From positions 1-53,688 of the IMG/VR virus record IMGVR_UViG_3300042541_001760: a stretch of 53,688 bases of DNA; one strand, given 5' to 3'. A model generated the notes under the pieces. That model was not told where the DNA came from and did not search any database. It saw only the letters and a program-made list of their open reading frames with translations. The stretch's first letter is position 1. The number at the start of each line of letters is the position of its first letter. Positions 9,101-16,709 of this stretch are shown one piece after another. Source of the stretch: a virus. The position numbers were made by a program, and so were the translations under genes.

Positions 9101-11322
9101 GTGTTGGTAGGTGTTTTTGTGTTAGTAGGAGTTATAGTATTAGTAGGAGTTTGAGTATTTGTTGGTGTGGATGTTTGAGTTTGAGTATTAGTTTGAGTTT
9201 GAGTATTAGTTGGGGTTTTAGTCGCAAATGGAGTTTTAGCCGGAGTTTTAGTGTTTGTAGGTGTTTGTGTTTGTGTCGGTGTAGGTGTGGATGTTATTTG
9301 AGCAGGTGTTATAGTTGGAGTAACAGTAGTTGTTTTAGTTGGGGTAACGGTAGTGGTTGGCGTTACCGTATTAGTCGGAGTATTCGTAGGTGTGGGTGTT
9401 GGTAATATACTAAAAGTAAAATCATTAGGTAAACAAGTAATGCCGCAATTAGGACAATCAGGGTCAAATAAATTAAATGTTGGTTTTAGTATTGAGAAAT
9501 TATGTTTAACCTCCGGAGCGGAAAGCGGTGAAACGTACATCCTGAATTGGGAAATACCCCCATTAAAAGTACCAGCAAAATTCTGTTCAATTAATATGTT
9601 TGTTGTAAGGGCGGATAATGAAGTTCCACTTAATACATTGTTAGGAAATAATTCAGGATCTTGAATATAAACATTGGTGTTACCTGTAGGACATGCAGAG
9701 AATGTTAAGTTTTCTCTTAACCCTTGTGTTCCACCACCCCAACTTATACTAAAAGGGACTCCTATTTGTTTTTCTTTTTCTGTATTTAAACCACGAGGTA
9801 TTATTTCCTCTACGTCTTCAACCACAAAGAAAACTTTACCATTTACATATATCTTTAATCTACCCTTTCTATATGAACCGTCCAATAACCATTTTTCATT
9901 TAATTGGACTATTTCAATTTGTTCAGGAGTTAAATTATCGTGAGTTACGGGTGGCTTTATTAAATAAACGGTATTGTTTGCTAGTGAGTCCAGATATTCA
10001 AACTTGGTAATATCCCCTAACCCACCTCTATAAAATAAATCACAAGTATCTAACCAAGTATATCTTTCCCAAACAACATCCACCAAAAACCAATGTTCTG
10101 ATATTGTAAAGGCCGAATTAACTGGAACACAATAGTCATATATCCCGTTTTCAGAGCAATAATCATCAACCGTATATCCTGTTGTATATGTAATTCCTGA
10201 TGTATTACAAGAACCTGTTGTTTCGCAATCACCTGTGAATCTTAAAATTCTTACACCAATTTTTGGGTTATCATCGTCACCACATAATCTAAGTGACATT
10301 GCGTTTGACATTGAATCATAAATCGGATCCTTGTCAGGTATGTTACTAATTGTTCCATTTGAGCATCCGCAACCACAACCAATATCGTGAGTTACAGTAA
10401 TTCCTGATGGATTATAAACGTCAACACATCTTGAATTAGTTACACCTGTGTCAGCACAAGCGCAAGTTTTTAAACAGTCAACTAATGACTCCGTTACTCT
10501 TGTATATCCTGTGTCAGAAGATGGGACACCTGCCGCATGGTGATAAAACTTGTTTTCCGCCCTTGTACCCATATAAAAGAACGTGTTCTTATTATTTGGA
10601 TAAATTTCGTTTAATGTGGTTTGACCTGAAGATGGAGTGAATTCATTTGTTAAACGAGGCTTCAAAACCATTTCAACAGACCAACCCTTATTCATTCTTG
10701 ATGGAAAAATATCATAATCAAAACCGAATAACTTATAGAATCCTTGGTAGAATCCACCATATAATTCTTGATAGTAACCTTCCGTAGTTCCCGTTTTTGA
10801 TACTATTTCATATAGAGTTTGTCCTGTTATACCTGAGAATCTTACATTTGGTTCTGAGGTGTAACCTGTGACTTGAAAAAACTTTAATCTTCTATCAAAG
10901 GATAACCTGTCAAATTTTTGAGAATCATCTAATAATCCGTTTGTAAAGGATATTGTTTGTCCCGTCATTCCGGTAACCAAACCATTATCAATTCCTGTTA
11001 ATCCAATGTCACATGCGGTTTGTGCAGTTAAACAAGTTAAATCAATATTATCAGGATTATAATAATTTTCAGATACGATAATGTTGTTAAAATCATAAGT
11101 ACCATAAGTCAATATAGGTTGTGTTGTGGTACCAGTACTATTTAAATCAAAATAAAATGGTAATCTATTGCCGTGAGTTTGAGCAATCAAATAAGGTGAA
11201 AAAACAACTTCTTGATTATAATCAACTTCATCGGAAGCCAAAGAAATGTCTGTTAAATCTAAGAGATATGGACTTAAATAAAATTTCTTATAAACATATT
11301 GATTAATGTTTTGTTGAGCCAT
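6145..11322 (-). CDS. Giant LamG-like / mucin-like / vWA-like virion protein
   Basis: ATG 11322 (M-A-Q-Q-N-I-N-Q) gives 1725 residues; it is preferred over a GTG 24 nt upstream because its leader (AAAATATAATGG) matches that of the capsid gene. Residues ~1-635 are a folded head with LamG/concanavalin-like signatures: [10 protein letters not shown] and G-G-I-S-Q-F-R-M-Y. Residues ~637-1320 are a ~680-residue Pro-Thr tract with about five KTPFAT motifs. Residues ~1335-1600 resemble a vWA domain with a perfect MIDAS DxSxS (D-G-S-G-S, near residue 1347). The end contains G-C-T-S-C. I infer a long fibre or whisker with binding domains at both ends of a mucin stalk. Virion location is inferred from context. 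Confidence 0.85.
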   Translation of the reverse strand: MAQQNINQYVYKKFYLSPYLLDLTDISLASDEVDYNQEVVFSPYLIAQTHGNRLPFYFDLNSTGTTTQPILTYGTYDFNNIIVSENYYNPDNIDLTCLTAQTACDIGLTGIDNGLVTGMTGQTISFTNGLLDDSQKFDRLSFDRRLKFFQVTGYTSEPNVRFSGITGQTLYEIVSKTGTTEGYYQELYGGFYQGFYKLFGFDYDIFPSRMNKGWSVEMVLKPRLTNEFTPSSGQTTLNEIYPNNKNTFFYMGTRAENKFYHHAAGVPSSDTGYTRVTESLVDCLKTCACADTGVTNSRCVDVYNPSGITVTHDIGCGCGCSNGTISNIPDKDPIYDSMSNAMSLRLCGDDDNPKIGVRILRFTGDCETTGSCNTSGITYTTGYTVDDYCSENGIYDYCVPVNSAFTISEHWFLVDVVWERYTWLDTCDLFYRGGLGDITKFEYLDSLANNTVYLIKPPVTHDNLTPEQIEIVQLNEKWLLDGSYRKGRLKIYVNGKVFFVVEDVEEIIPRGLNTEKEKQIGVPFSISWGGGTQGLRENLTFSACPTGNTNVYIQDPELFPNNVLSGTSLSALTTNILIEQNFAGTFNGGISQFRMYVSPLSAPEVKHNFSILKPTFNLFDPDCPNCGITCLPNDFTFSILPTPTPTNTPTNTVTPTTTVTPTKTTTVTPTITPAQITSTPTPTQTQTPTNTKTPAKTPFATKTPTNTQTQTNTQTQTSTPTNTQTPTNTITPTNTKTPTNTETPTPTNTITQTPTNTETTTQTPTPTNTKTPTQTPTNTNTQTPTNTTTQTQTQTPTNTKTPAKTPFATKTPTNTQTQTNTQTQTSTPTNTQTPTNTITPTNTITPTKTTTVTPTITPAQITSTPTNTQTPTNTKTPTNTKTPTNTQTPTNTQTPTNTQTQTNTKTPTQTPTNTRTQTPTNTITQTPTQTITSTKTPAKTPFATKTPTNTQTPTNTATPTNTITSTVTTTNTLTPTNTKTPTKTSTPTNTVTPTKTPTNTVTPTNTITPTNTKTPTPTPTNTITSTPTNTPTKTITQTPTNTKTPAKTPFATRTPTSTQTPTNTITNTNTTTSTVTPTNTVTPTNTKTPTSTNTSTPTNTITQTPTRTETPTQTTTPTNTKTPTQTSTPTNTQTPSNTVTATQTQTPTNTITQTKTPSATQTPTNTTTPTNTETPTNTPTNTPTPTNTITPTSTKTPTPTITIPPSNTTTPTNTPTPTITVTPTKTTTPTNTETPTNTTTPTSTVTPTKTTTPTKTPNRTPFATKTPTQTTTPTQTETPTNTVTPTITRTNTLTPSVTKTVTPTSSITPTKTVTPTNTPSPRSNILSDVLCNCNPNLDRNIYVFYDGSGSYSDSLLQDVALSVRTWYSGLTLTSGYTGSLYEMVLWDERWVSWPIYPITGTLSGATIGGNYVDNNSLLYSGISNDTSVKQIINNGWDFASYPTITSDIYGSQGVPFNHAELTQFSTAGNFTPETDSFIAICVINESSPIYTRTGSTLTNGNTSSLPSNFYINNTGVQKDYNNYLTSWNYFTNTLGKKVNNLLFVNPNGNLVEGFLTVEAQSFQFILESLALIEGQTRSASYFSNYNFNGGVWPNINSELGNNWTFVTLQTLNPFSTYTSLTGYTSLNVLDRNGAGLINFDWNIDPTVTDFSSTTIQNSFNRFFSGDSRECIYTNSNLSGLTINQVVKLSGITGCWEYRGVQESPIERISISWTGSTFSGCTSCTP
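7370..9410 (-). repeat. Mucin-like PTNT repeat tract with segmental duplications
   Basis: About 680 residues of P-T-N-T, P-T-Q-T and P-T-K-T units. Motifs of the type [10 protein letters not shown] recur near 7530, 8170, 8490, 8895 and 9220. Longer duplications are visible: the segment at 8831-8885 recurs at 9156-9210, and the segment encoding [10 protein letters not shown] near 8740 recurs near 9290. Repeat number here is likely to vary between strains and to challenge short-read assembly. Confidence 0.9.
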
Positions 11323-11336
11323 TATATTTTTTATTG

Positions 11337-11343
11337 ATAAATA
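11337..11343 (-). promoter_or_regulatory. TATTTAT element for the giant LamG/vWA gene
   Basis: The minus strand reads GTATTTATCAATAAAA, ending 14 nt before ATG 11322. It is the mirror image of the element at 11357-11363 serving the divergent plus-strand gene, so the 54-bp gap has one copy facing each way. Confidence 0.55.
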
Positions 11344-11356
11344 CACGACATTGAAG

Positions 11357-11363
11357 TATTTAT
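11357..11363 (+). promoter_or_regulatory. TATTTAT element for the plus-strand cluster at 11377
   Basis: The plus strand reads GTATTTATTGATAAAA, ending 13 nt before ATG 11377. It differs from the opposing minus-strand copy only in the central dinucleotide (TG versus CA). Near-identical sequence and spacing in front of two divergent genes is the best single case for this motif being a promoter. Confidence 0.55.
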
Positions 11364-11376
11364 TGATAAAAAAGCG

Positions 11377-12228
11377 ATGATAAATTTTAATGAAGAGTAT
11401 TTTTCTAAACCTTACTATTTCTACCTAAAGGATAGAGGTAACAAGGTATCTTTGTACTATTCCGTGTCAGAGACATTATCAGAGTCAAGAAAGCAGGACA
11501 AGAAAATGGATTTTGATAAAAAAGATAGTCCTAAAATTAAGAATTTGATCGGTAAAATAATGAAAAATAAATCGGTAAAATCTACCGATGAGGTAACAAA
11601 AAGTTTAAAAAATATAAAAACTAAAAAACCAACAGAACTTGAAGAGTTGGTTGATGACGACGGAACAATGTCAACTTCAAAAGTTCCAATCCTTAATAAG
11701 TGGTTGACACCTAAAAGAACGATGGACCAAACTATTGTTGCCACAAGACAAACTAATAACCCAATTACTCGTGGTTATAGAACTTATTATGGTGAAAGTG
11801 TTGAAGAAGAACCTACTGTTAATGAAATTGATTACTCGGATGCTTTTGGATATGAAGAAACAAAAGATATGGACGGTAAAGATACATTCAAATCTTTAGT
11901 TAAAACTTTGGGTATGGAACCTGATGAAGCAAAACAAAGAACAAAACAATTCGGCAAAGACCCGTCAGGCAAAAGAGATAAAAAATCCAAATATAAAAAC
12001 GATAAAAATTTTATTGCTAAGATGACAATTTCCGAAAGAGAAAAAATGGAAATGAGTAAAATGGTTGATGAAATGTTGGCAAAAAGATCGAAGGATAATT
12101 CCGAAGTTCAAAATAAAGAAACCACCGTAAGTAAAATGTTAAAGAAAAATATTGAAGCGATTAAAAAAATTGCGGATAACGAAGGTATCTCAATAAACCA
12201 ACTAATTAAAATTCTTAAAAGTGAATAA
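11377..12228 (+). CDS. Uncharacterised Lys/Glu-rich protein
   Basis: This 283-residue protein starts M-I-N-F-N-E-E-Y-F at the first ATG after the divergent promoter gap. Residues ~40-80 and ~170-235 are highly charged. The C-terminal ~45 residues look helical and end [13 protein letters not shown], compatible with a helix-turn-helix-like or coiled-coil end. No enzyme motif or membrane segment is seen. It overlaps the next gene by 8 nt and heads a compact five-gene cluster. I do not recognise the family; a virion-assembly or internal protein is possible given the shared late-type promoter motif. Confidence 0.75.
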   Translation: MINFNEEYFSKPYYFYLKDRGNKVSLYYSVSETLSESRKQDKKMDFDKKDSPKIKNLIGKIMKNKSVKSTDEVTKSLKNIKTKKPTELEELVDDDGTMSTSKVPILNKWLTPKRTMDQTIVATRQTNNPITRGYRTYYGESVEEEPTVNEIDYSDAFGYEETKDMDGKDTFKSLVKTLGMEPDEAKQRTKQFGKDPSGKRDKKSKYKNDKNFIAKMTISEREKMEMSKMVDEMLAKRSKDNSEVQNKETTVSKMLKKNIEAIKKIADNEGISINQLIKILKSE

Positions 12229-12691
12229 GGATTTATACGGAAAAGAGATTAAGATTCCTGTGGAGATTAAAAATCACCTTAAGAATTCTTCTATGTCAAT
12301 AGGTGAAACATCCGAAAACGAAGAAGGGGCGAAAAGAAATAAGGAACTTCAAGACCAAGAATCAATGACCTACCAACAACTAAAAAGGGTTAAGAATTGG
12401 TTTGACGATTATAATGGAAATAAAGAAGACGCTCCATATATTTTAAATGGTGGAGATTATATGAAAAAATGGGTGGATGATACGTTAAATTATTTAAGAA
12501 CGGATATTTATAATACAAAGAAAAATAGATCTGAAGTGTTACCGAATCAATTTAATTCTGACCACACAAAGGACGATTTAAAAACAATGAATAGACCAAG
12601 TAAATCACATAATAACCCCATTGACCAATATAATATTAAAATAACAGAAAACCTGAAAAGGATAAACGAAATAATGAAAAAAATAATCTAA
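12221..12691 (+). CDS. Uncharacterised protein (156 aa)
   Basis: It begins at an ATG that overlaps the previous gene by 8 nt, suggesting translational coupling. The protein is polar and charged. It contains Q-L-K-R-V-K-N-W-F-D-D-Y-N-G and G-G-D-Y-M-K-K-W-V-D-D-T-L, followed by a C-terminal helix ending L-K-R-I-N-E-I-M-K-K-I-I. The terminal amphipathic helix resembles those of other small proteins in this window, but it lacks the final hydrophobic-x-Glu. Family and function are unknown. The next gene starts 2 nt after its stop. Confidence 0.75.
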   Translation: MNKDLYGKEIKIPVEIKNHLKNSSMSIGETSENEEGAKRNKELQDQESMTYQQLKRVKNWFDDYNGNKEDAPYILNGGDYMKKWVDDTLNYLRTDIYNTKKNRSEVLPNQFNSDHTKDDLKTMNRPSKSHNNPIDQYNIKITENLKRINEIMKKII

Positions 12692-12692
12692 C

Positions 12693-12983
12693 ATGGCAAC
12701 ACTTTTTCCAATTGATTTTACTCAACCAAACAACGCTTTGGGACAAATCGCAAAAGAAGAAAGAATTAGAGAAATTAAAATAAACGATTACAAACAAACC
12801 GCAAACGAATATTCGTCAGTTAATAGGGACGCAATGGCCGATGGGGATGGTTTTGGTAAAGGTACTGGTATCTTTCTTGACATCTTAAATGGTGGTTCGT
12901 CTGACGATTTCAGAGAAAGAAAAGAACAAATTAAAATCAACGCTTTCCAAGTAAGCAAACCATACACTACACCTAAGGCTTAA
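12693..12983 (+). CDS. Small uncharacterised protein (96 aa)
   Basis: It begins M-A-T-L-F-P-I-D-F and is a polar, soluble-looking protein with a Gly/Asp-rich middle (A-D-G-D-G-F-G-K-G-T-G) and a Lys/Arg-rich second half. No Cys, membrane segment or known motif is visible. Its stop codon overlaps the start of the WYL gene by one base (TAATGA). Position in the five-gene cluster is the only functional clue. Confidence 0.7.
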   Translation: MATLFPIDFTQPNNALGQIAKEERIREIKINDYKQTANEYSSVNRDAMADGDGFGKGTGIFLDILNGGSSDDFRERKEQIKINAFQVSKPYTTPKA

Positions 12984-13390
12984 TGAAACTTTACAACAGT
13001 TTAAAATCCCTTATCCTTGAGATAGCGTCAGTTGACTCTGTTACCGACTCTATTAAGAATCGACAAGTTGTCTCAATTTACTATACGGGTGACGAACCTG
13101 GAGGTAAAGGATTAAGGATTATTGAACCTGTTTGTTTAGGATATAGTAAAGCGGGAAACTTAGTGTTAAGGGCTTGGGATACTGACGGAGCGTCGCATAC
13201 CGCTTATTTGGGTAAACAACCCAAACCTAGTTGGAGATTATTTAGATTGGATAAAATCGTAATGTATAAATCAACGGGGGATACATTTAATGAGGCTAGA
13301 CCAAACTACAATCTTAGTGGGGATAAAAGTATGACAAACGTTTTAATTAACGCAAAATTTGATAATACACCAACACAACAAATAGCATAA
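12983..13390 (+). CDS. Stand-alone WYL-domain protein
   Basis: The 135-residue protein has a WYL-type pattern: V-V-S-I-Y-Y-T-G-D, then R-I-I-E-P-V-C-L-G-Y-S-K-A-G-N-L-V-L-R-A-W-D, then W-R-L-F-R-L-D-K-I-V. The R-x-I-E-P and R-L-D-K-I signatures are typical. WYL domains are ligand- or nucleic-acid-sensing folds, usually attached to a helix-turn-helix in bacterial regulators or linked to defence effectors. Here no DNA-binding domain is present; only ~20 N-terminal residues precede the fold. It may sense nucleic acid or a nucleotide and modulate a partner. It sits between small unknown genes with 1-2 nt spacing. Confidence 0.65.
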   Translation: MKLYNSLKSLILEIASVDSVTDSIKNRQVVSIYYTGDEPGGKGLRIIEPVCLGYSKAGNLVLRAWDTDGASHTAYLGKQPKPSWRLFRLDKIVMYKSTGDTFNEARPNYNLSGDKSMTNVLINAKFDNTPTQQIA

Positions 13391-13391
13391 C

Positions 13392-14003
13392 ATGAGAACA
13401 GAAAATGATTTGATACAAAAACTTATGATATCCAAAAAAATAATGGATAAGCATAGTGAGATGCCAAGAGGCGGAGTTTCTGAAGGTTTGTCAAACTACT
13501 CAACACCTGAAGTTGCCGAATATAACGCACCTCAAGCGACATTCAATATTCCAAATGAATATCTAAGTGAATCGGAAATTAGTAAACCTGTTAATAATAA
13601 TCCACAACCATTAACGAAGGATAGGATTTTAAGTTCTAAATTACCCGACGAAATTAAAAGGTTGATGATGGAACATCCAATAGACCAACCAAACCAAGGT
13701 GGGGCGACATTATCTGACGACTTAGTTCAAAAAGCGGCTAGATTAATGAATACTAATAAGGGGTCTATTAATGAAACATCAACACCTAAAAAAACACAAC
13801 AATCACAACCCCAACCTAAACAACAACAATCGTCAATTAACTTGAACGAAATTAGAGATGTTATTAGAGAAACTGTGGAAGATGTATTAAAAGAAAATGG
13901 TTTATTAGTTGAGAGTACATCAAGAACGAATGATTTATTCACATTTAAAGTTGGTAAACATATATTTGAAGGTAAATTAACAAAAATAAAAAAAATTAGT
14001 TAG
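13392..14003 (+). CDS. Uncharacterised protein with hydrophobic-x-Glu helical tag
   Basis: This 203-residue protein is low-complexity and Gln/Pro/Asn-rich in the middle (Q-S-Q-P-Q-P-K-Q-Q-Q). Near residue 155 it has an amphipathic helix I-R-D-V-I-R-E-T-V-E-D-V-L-K-E followed by a short beta-like end (F-T-F-K-V-G-K-H-I-F-E-G-K-L). The helix matches a motif repeated in the genes at 46932 and 48410 and ends L-K-E, a fit to T4 prohead protease sites. It is the last gene before the terminator at 14027. It could be an internal head protein, by inference. Confidence 0.75.
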   Translation: MRTENDLIQKLMISKKIMDKHSEMPRGGVSEGLSNYSTPEVAEYNAPQATFNIPNEYLSESEISKPVNNNPQPLTKDRILSSKLPDEIKRLMMEHPIDQPNQGGATLSDDLVQKAARLMNTNKGSINETSTPKKTQQSQPQPKQQQSSINLNEIRDVIRETVEDVLKENGLLVESTSRTNDLFTFKVGKHIFEGKLTKIKKIS

Positions 14004-14026
14004 TATTAGTTTTATTAATTTTATAT

Positions 14027-14057
14027 AACCCTACGGCAATTAGTCGTGGGGTTTTTT
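14027..14057 (+). terminator. Rho-independent terminator
   Basis: A 7-bp stem (CCCTACG pairing with CGTGGGG, one G-T pair) is extended by A-T pairs and followed by a run of six T. It closes the 11377-14003 cluster. Confidence 0.8.
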
Positions 14058-14128
14058 ATTTTATATTAGCCAATAACTTGAATTAGTGTTAAAATATCTT
14101 TATACTTTGGGAAACACAATTATTTAAT

Positions 14129-15355
14129 ATGACAAAAATTAAAGTATTAGTCCTCCCCTCAGATAAAACGGGTGTAGGTAAATTCAGATCCGTTGACCCC
14201 CACACTTTCCTACAAAATATGTACCCTGATGATTTTCATGTGGACATTGACTACGAACCACGTATTAACGATATGAATTATTGGAAACAATATCAGATTG
14301 TTCATATCCATAGAAATATCGGACATTCATACGAACAAACCCCTAACATTATTAAAATGTTAAGGAGTATGGGTATTGTTACAATTGTTGATTTGGATGA
14401 TTATTGGATGCCTGGTAAAGAACATCCGATTCACGACATTATCAGAGCAAATAAGATTAATGAAAAAATCGTGGAGAATCTTAGACATCCTGACTATGTT
14501 ACAACCACCACCACTATTTTTGCTGACGAGATTAAAAAGTTTAACAAAAATGTGGAGATTTTCCCCAACGCAATTGACCCAAAAGAAAGTCAATTTAATG
14601 AACTAACATTACCATCTGATAAGATTCGTGTTGGTTGGTTGGGCGGATCATCTCACTTACATGATTTAATGTTATTGGACGGAATGGTTTCAAAACTAAA
14701 TCCAATTCAGGATAAATTACAATTTGTCGTTTGCGGATTTGATACAAGAGGAACTATCACTGAAATTAATCAACAAACGGGAGAACAAAAACAACGACCA
14801 ATACTACCACACGAAACGGTATGGGCTAAATATGAATCAATCTTCACGAACAATTATCAAATCATAACACCTGAATATAAAACATTCTTGGATAAGTTTA
14901 AGGAAGAATATTATGAAGGTGAGGAGTTTGGTAACTACCGAAGGGTATGGACTAAACCTGTTACGTCATATGCAACTAACTATTCAAAGTTTGATATCTC
15001 GTTAGCCCCAATTAAGAATCACATTTTTAATCGTGTTAAGTCACAACTTAAAGTTATTGAGGCGGGATTCTATAAGAAAGCAATTATCGCATCTGAAGTC
15101 GGACCTTATACGGTTGATTTGAAACACGCACTTAAAGATGGTAAATTTACAGATGGAAATGCTTTAATGGTTAAAGATTCAAGAAATCATAGTGATTGGG
15201 CTTCAAACATTAAGAAATTGGTTGATAATCCTAATATGATTATTGATATGGGTGAGCGTCTTTATGAGACAGTAAAAGACGAATATGACCTAAATAATGT
15301 AACAAGAAAACGTGCTGATTGGTACAAAGAAATTGTAAATAAAAAGAACAAATGA
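14129..15355 (+). CDS. GT-B glycosyltransferase
   Basis: This 408-residue protein has a GT-B layout. The N-terminal Rossmann half starts K-V-L-V-L-P-S-D-K-T-G-V-G-K-F-R, with V-H-I-H-R-N and V-D-L-D-D-Y-W. The C-terminal half starts near residue 165 (I-R-V-G-W-L-G-G-S-S-H) and contains S-L-A-P-I and K-V-I-E-A-G-F, the acidic sugar-nucleotide site typical of GT4-like enzymes. The sugar and acceptor cannot be told. It is separated from the upstream cluster by a terminator and a ~70-nt leader and overlaps the exonuclease gene by 4 nt. This is probably a core phage gene rather than part of the island, since it lies among replication genes. Confidence 0.75.
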   Translation: MTKIKVLVLPSDKTGVGKFRSVDPHTFLQNMYPDDFHVDIDYEPRINDMNYWKQYQIVHIHRNIGHSYEQTPNIIKMLRSMGIVTIVDLDDYWMPGKEHPIHDIIRANKINEKIVENLRHPDYVTTTTTIFADEIKKFNKNVEIFPNAIDPKESQFNELTLPSDKIRVGWLGGSSHLHDLMLLDGMVSKLNPIQDKLQFVVCGFDTRGTITEINQQTGEQKQRPILPHETVWAKYESIFTNNYQIITPEYKTFLDKFKEEYYEGEEFGNYRRVWTKPVTSYATNYSKFDISLAPIKNHIFNRVKSQLKVIEAGFYKKAIIASEVGPYTVDLKHALKDGKFTDGNALMVKDSRNHSDWASNIKKLVDNPNMIIDMGERLYETVKDEYDLNNVTRKRADWYKEIVNKKNK

Positions 15356-16086
15356 TAAACATCCCAATTACTAAAATATTATTTTTGGATATTGAAACTG
15401 TAGGTATATCTAAGGACTATAACACTTGTAAAAGTGAACGTCCTGAGATTGCCGAACAATTCTCAAAATACTTTGATTGGTTTTTAAAACGTTTTACTGA
15501 AGATGCTAACTTTAATTTAGTTGGTAATGGATCCACCGAAGAAGAACATATGGATTATGTTTTTAAAAAAAGATCCGCACTTGTTCCTGAGTTTGCGAAA
15601 ATTGTTTGTGTGTCAGTTTCATTCGTAACAGATAAAGGTGATATTAAATCACAAACTTTTTCAGGTGATGATGAAAAACAAGTATTGTTGGATAGTCAAA
15701 ACTTATTGGAGAGATGTGGTAAATTAGGATTCTATTTGTGTGGACATAACCTAAAGAATTTTGATATTCCAATGCTCGCAAAACGAATGGTTATCAACGG
15801 ATTATTACCACCATCAATACTTCCAAGTTATGATACAAAGCCTTGGGAAATTAAAGCGATTGACACCAAAGAAATTTGGCAGTTCGGTTCTTATACCTCA
15901 ATTGGGTCTTTGGATTTAATGTGTACTTGTATGGACATACCTTCACCAAAAGAGGGTGAGATAACAGGGGAAAAAGTTCATGATTCTTATTGGATTGATG
16001 GTAAATTGAAAGAGATTGCCGAATACTGCGAACGAGATGTTAAGGTATTGGTAGATGTAATAAAAAAATTAAAAGAATTGAAATAA
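15352..16086 (+). CDS. DEDDy 3'-5' exonuclease (DnaQ/PolB-exonuclease type)
   Basis: The 244-residue protein carries the three exonuclease motifs: Exo I L-D-I-E-T (D13, E15), Exo II H-N-L-K-N-F-D-I-P-M-L and Exo III Y-C-E-R-D-V, whose Y-x-x-x-D makes it the DEDDy class. This fold removes 3' nucleotides for proofreading or DNA processing. It is a stand-alone exonuclease resembling the predicted PolB-like exonuclease domain, with no polymerase domain. An ATGA overlap links it to the upstream glycosyltransferase, and it shares one base with the dUTPase gene. Confidence 0.85.
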   Translation: MINIPITKILFLDIETVGISKDYNTCKSERPEIAEQFSKYFDWFLKRFTEDANFNLVGNGSTEEEHMDYVFKKRSALVPEFAKIVCVSVSFVTDKGDIKSQTFSGDDEKQVLLDSQNLLERCGKLGFYLCGHNLKNFDIPMLAKRMVINGLLPPSILPSYDTKPWEIKAIDTKEIWQFGSYTSIGSLDLMCTCMDIPSPKEGEITGEKVHDSYWIDGKLKEIAEYCERDVKVLVDVIKKLKELK

Positions 16087-16709
16087 TGGAAGACCAAAAG
16101 GAGTTTGAAGAAATGCAAGCTAAACTACTACAACTTAAGGAGTTCATATCACAAAATATGGGAGACCATGAGGAGGAAGAAGATGAGGATATTGATTATG
16201 ATTTAATCAAATCTGAATTCGGTGTTGATTTAATGGCAATGGAGAATGAAATTATGTCACGTAAAGAACAATCTCCGTTAAAATATAACCTTGTTCATCC
16301 TGACGCAATTGACCCAAAATATAATTACGAATCCGACTCAGGATTTGATTTATATTCAGTTGAGGATATTGTTATACCCCCATTTGGTAGGGCATTAGTT
16401 CCGACGGGTATTTGTTTTGACATTCCCGAAGGATTGGAGATTCAAGTTAGAACAAAGAGTGGATTGGCTATTAATCAGGGTTTAATGGTAATGAATTCAC
16501 CTGGAACGGTAGATGCGGGTTACAATGGAGAAGTTAAAGCAATTATATTTAATACTAATAACTCTGAATTCACAATTAAGAAGGGTATGAAAGTTGCTCA
16601 AGGTGTATTATGTCCCGTATTAGCCGGTGGATATGTGGAATTAATTAAAGTATCGGAAATAAAAGAAAAAGACAGAAACTCAAACGGTTTCGGATCAACA
16701 GGAATATGA
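16086..16709 (+). CDS. dut: dUTP diphosphatase (trimeric dUTPase)
   Basis: All five trimeric dUTPase motifs are present: (1) S-G-F-D-L-Y, (2) R-T-K-S-G-L-A, (3) G-T-V-D-A-G-Y-N-G-E with the catalytic Asp and uracil-contacting Tyr, (4) G-M-K-V-A-Q-G-V, (5) N-G-F-G-S-T-G. The enzyme hydrolyses dUTP to dUMP and PPi, limiting uracil in phage DNA and feeding dTTP synthesis. At 207 residues it is longer than the usual ~150 because of a ~75-residue acidic N-terminal extension (E-E-E-E-D-E-D-I-D-Y-D), which may bind a partner. It is the last housekeeping gene before the sugar island, with a 4-nt overlap. Confidence 0.95.
   Translation: MEDQKEFEEMQAKLLQLKEFISQNMGDHEEEEDEDIDYDLIKSEFGVDLMAMENEIMSRKEQSPLKYNLVHPDAIDPKYNYESDSGFDLYSVEDIVIPPFGRALVPTGICFDIPEGLEIQVRTKSGLAINQGLMVMNSPGTVDAGYNGEVKAIIFNTNNSEFTIKKGMKVAQGVLCPVLAGGYVELIKVSEIKEKDRNSNGFGSTGI

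Noticed and set aside
7370-9405. Plus-strand frames in the 1725-residue gene, including one of 311 codons
   Set aside because: They are read opposite to the minus-strand PT tract. Ser/Cys/Gly-only or Val/Gly-only content shows they are repeat shadows.
14078-14109. A possible Bacteroidota promoter before the 14129 gene (TTG and TATCTTTA)
   Set aside because: The spacing (14 nt) and the -7 sequence do not fit the TTTG-N19-TAnnTTTG consensus.
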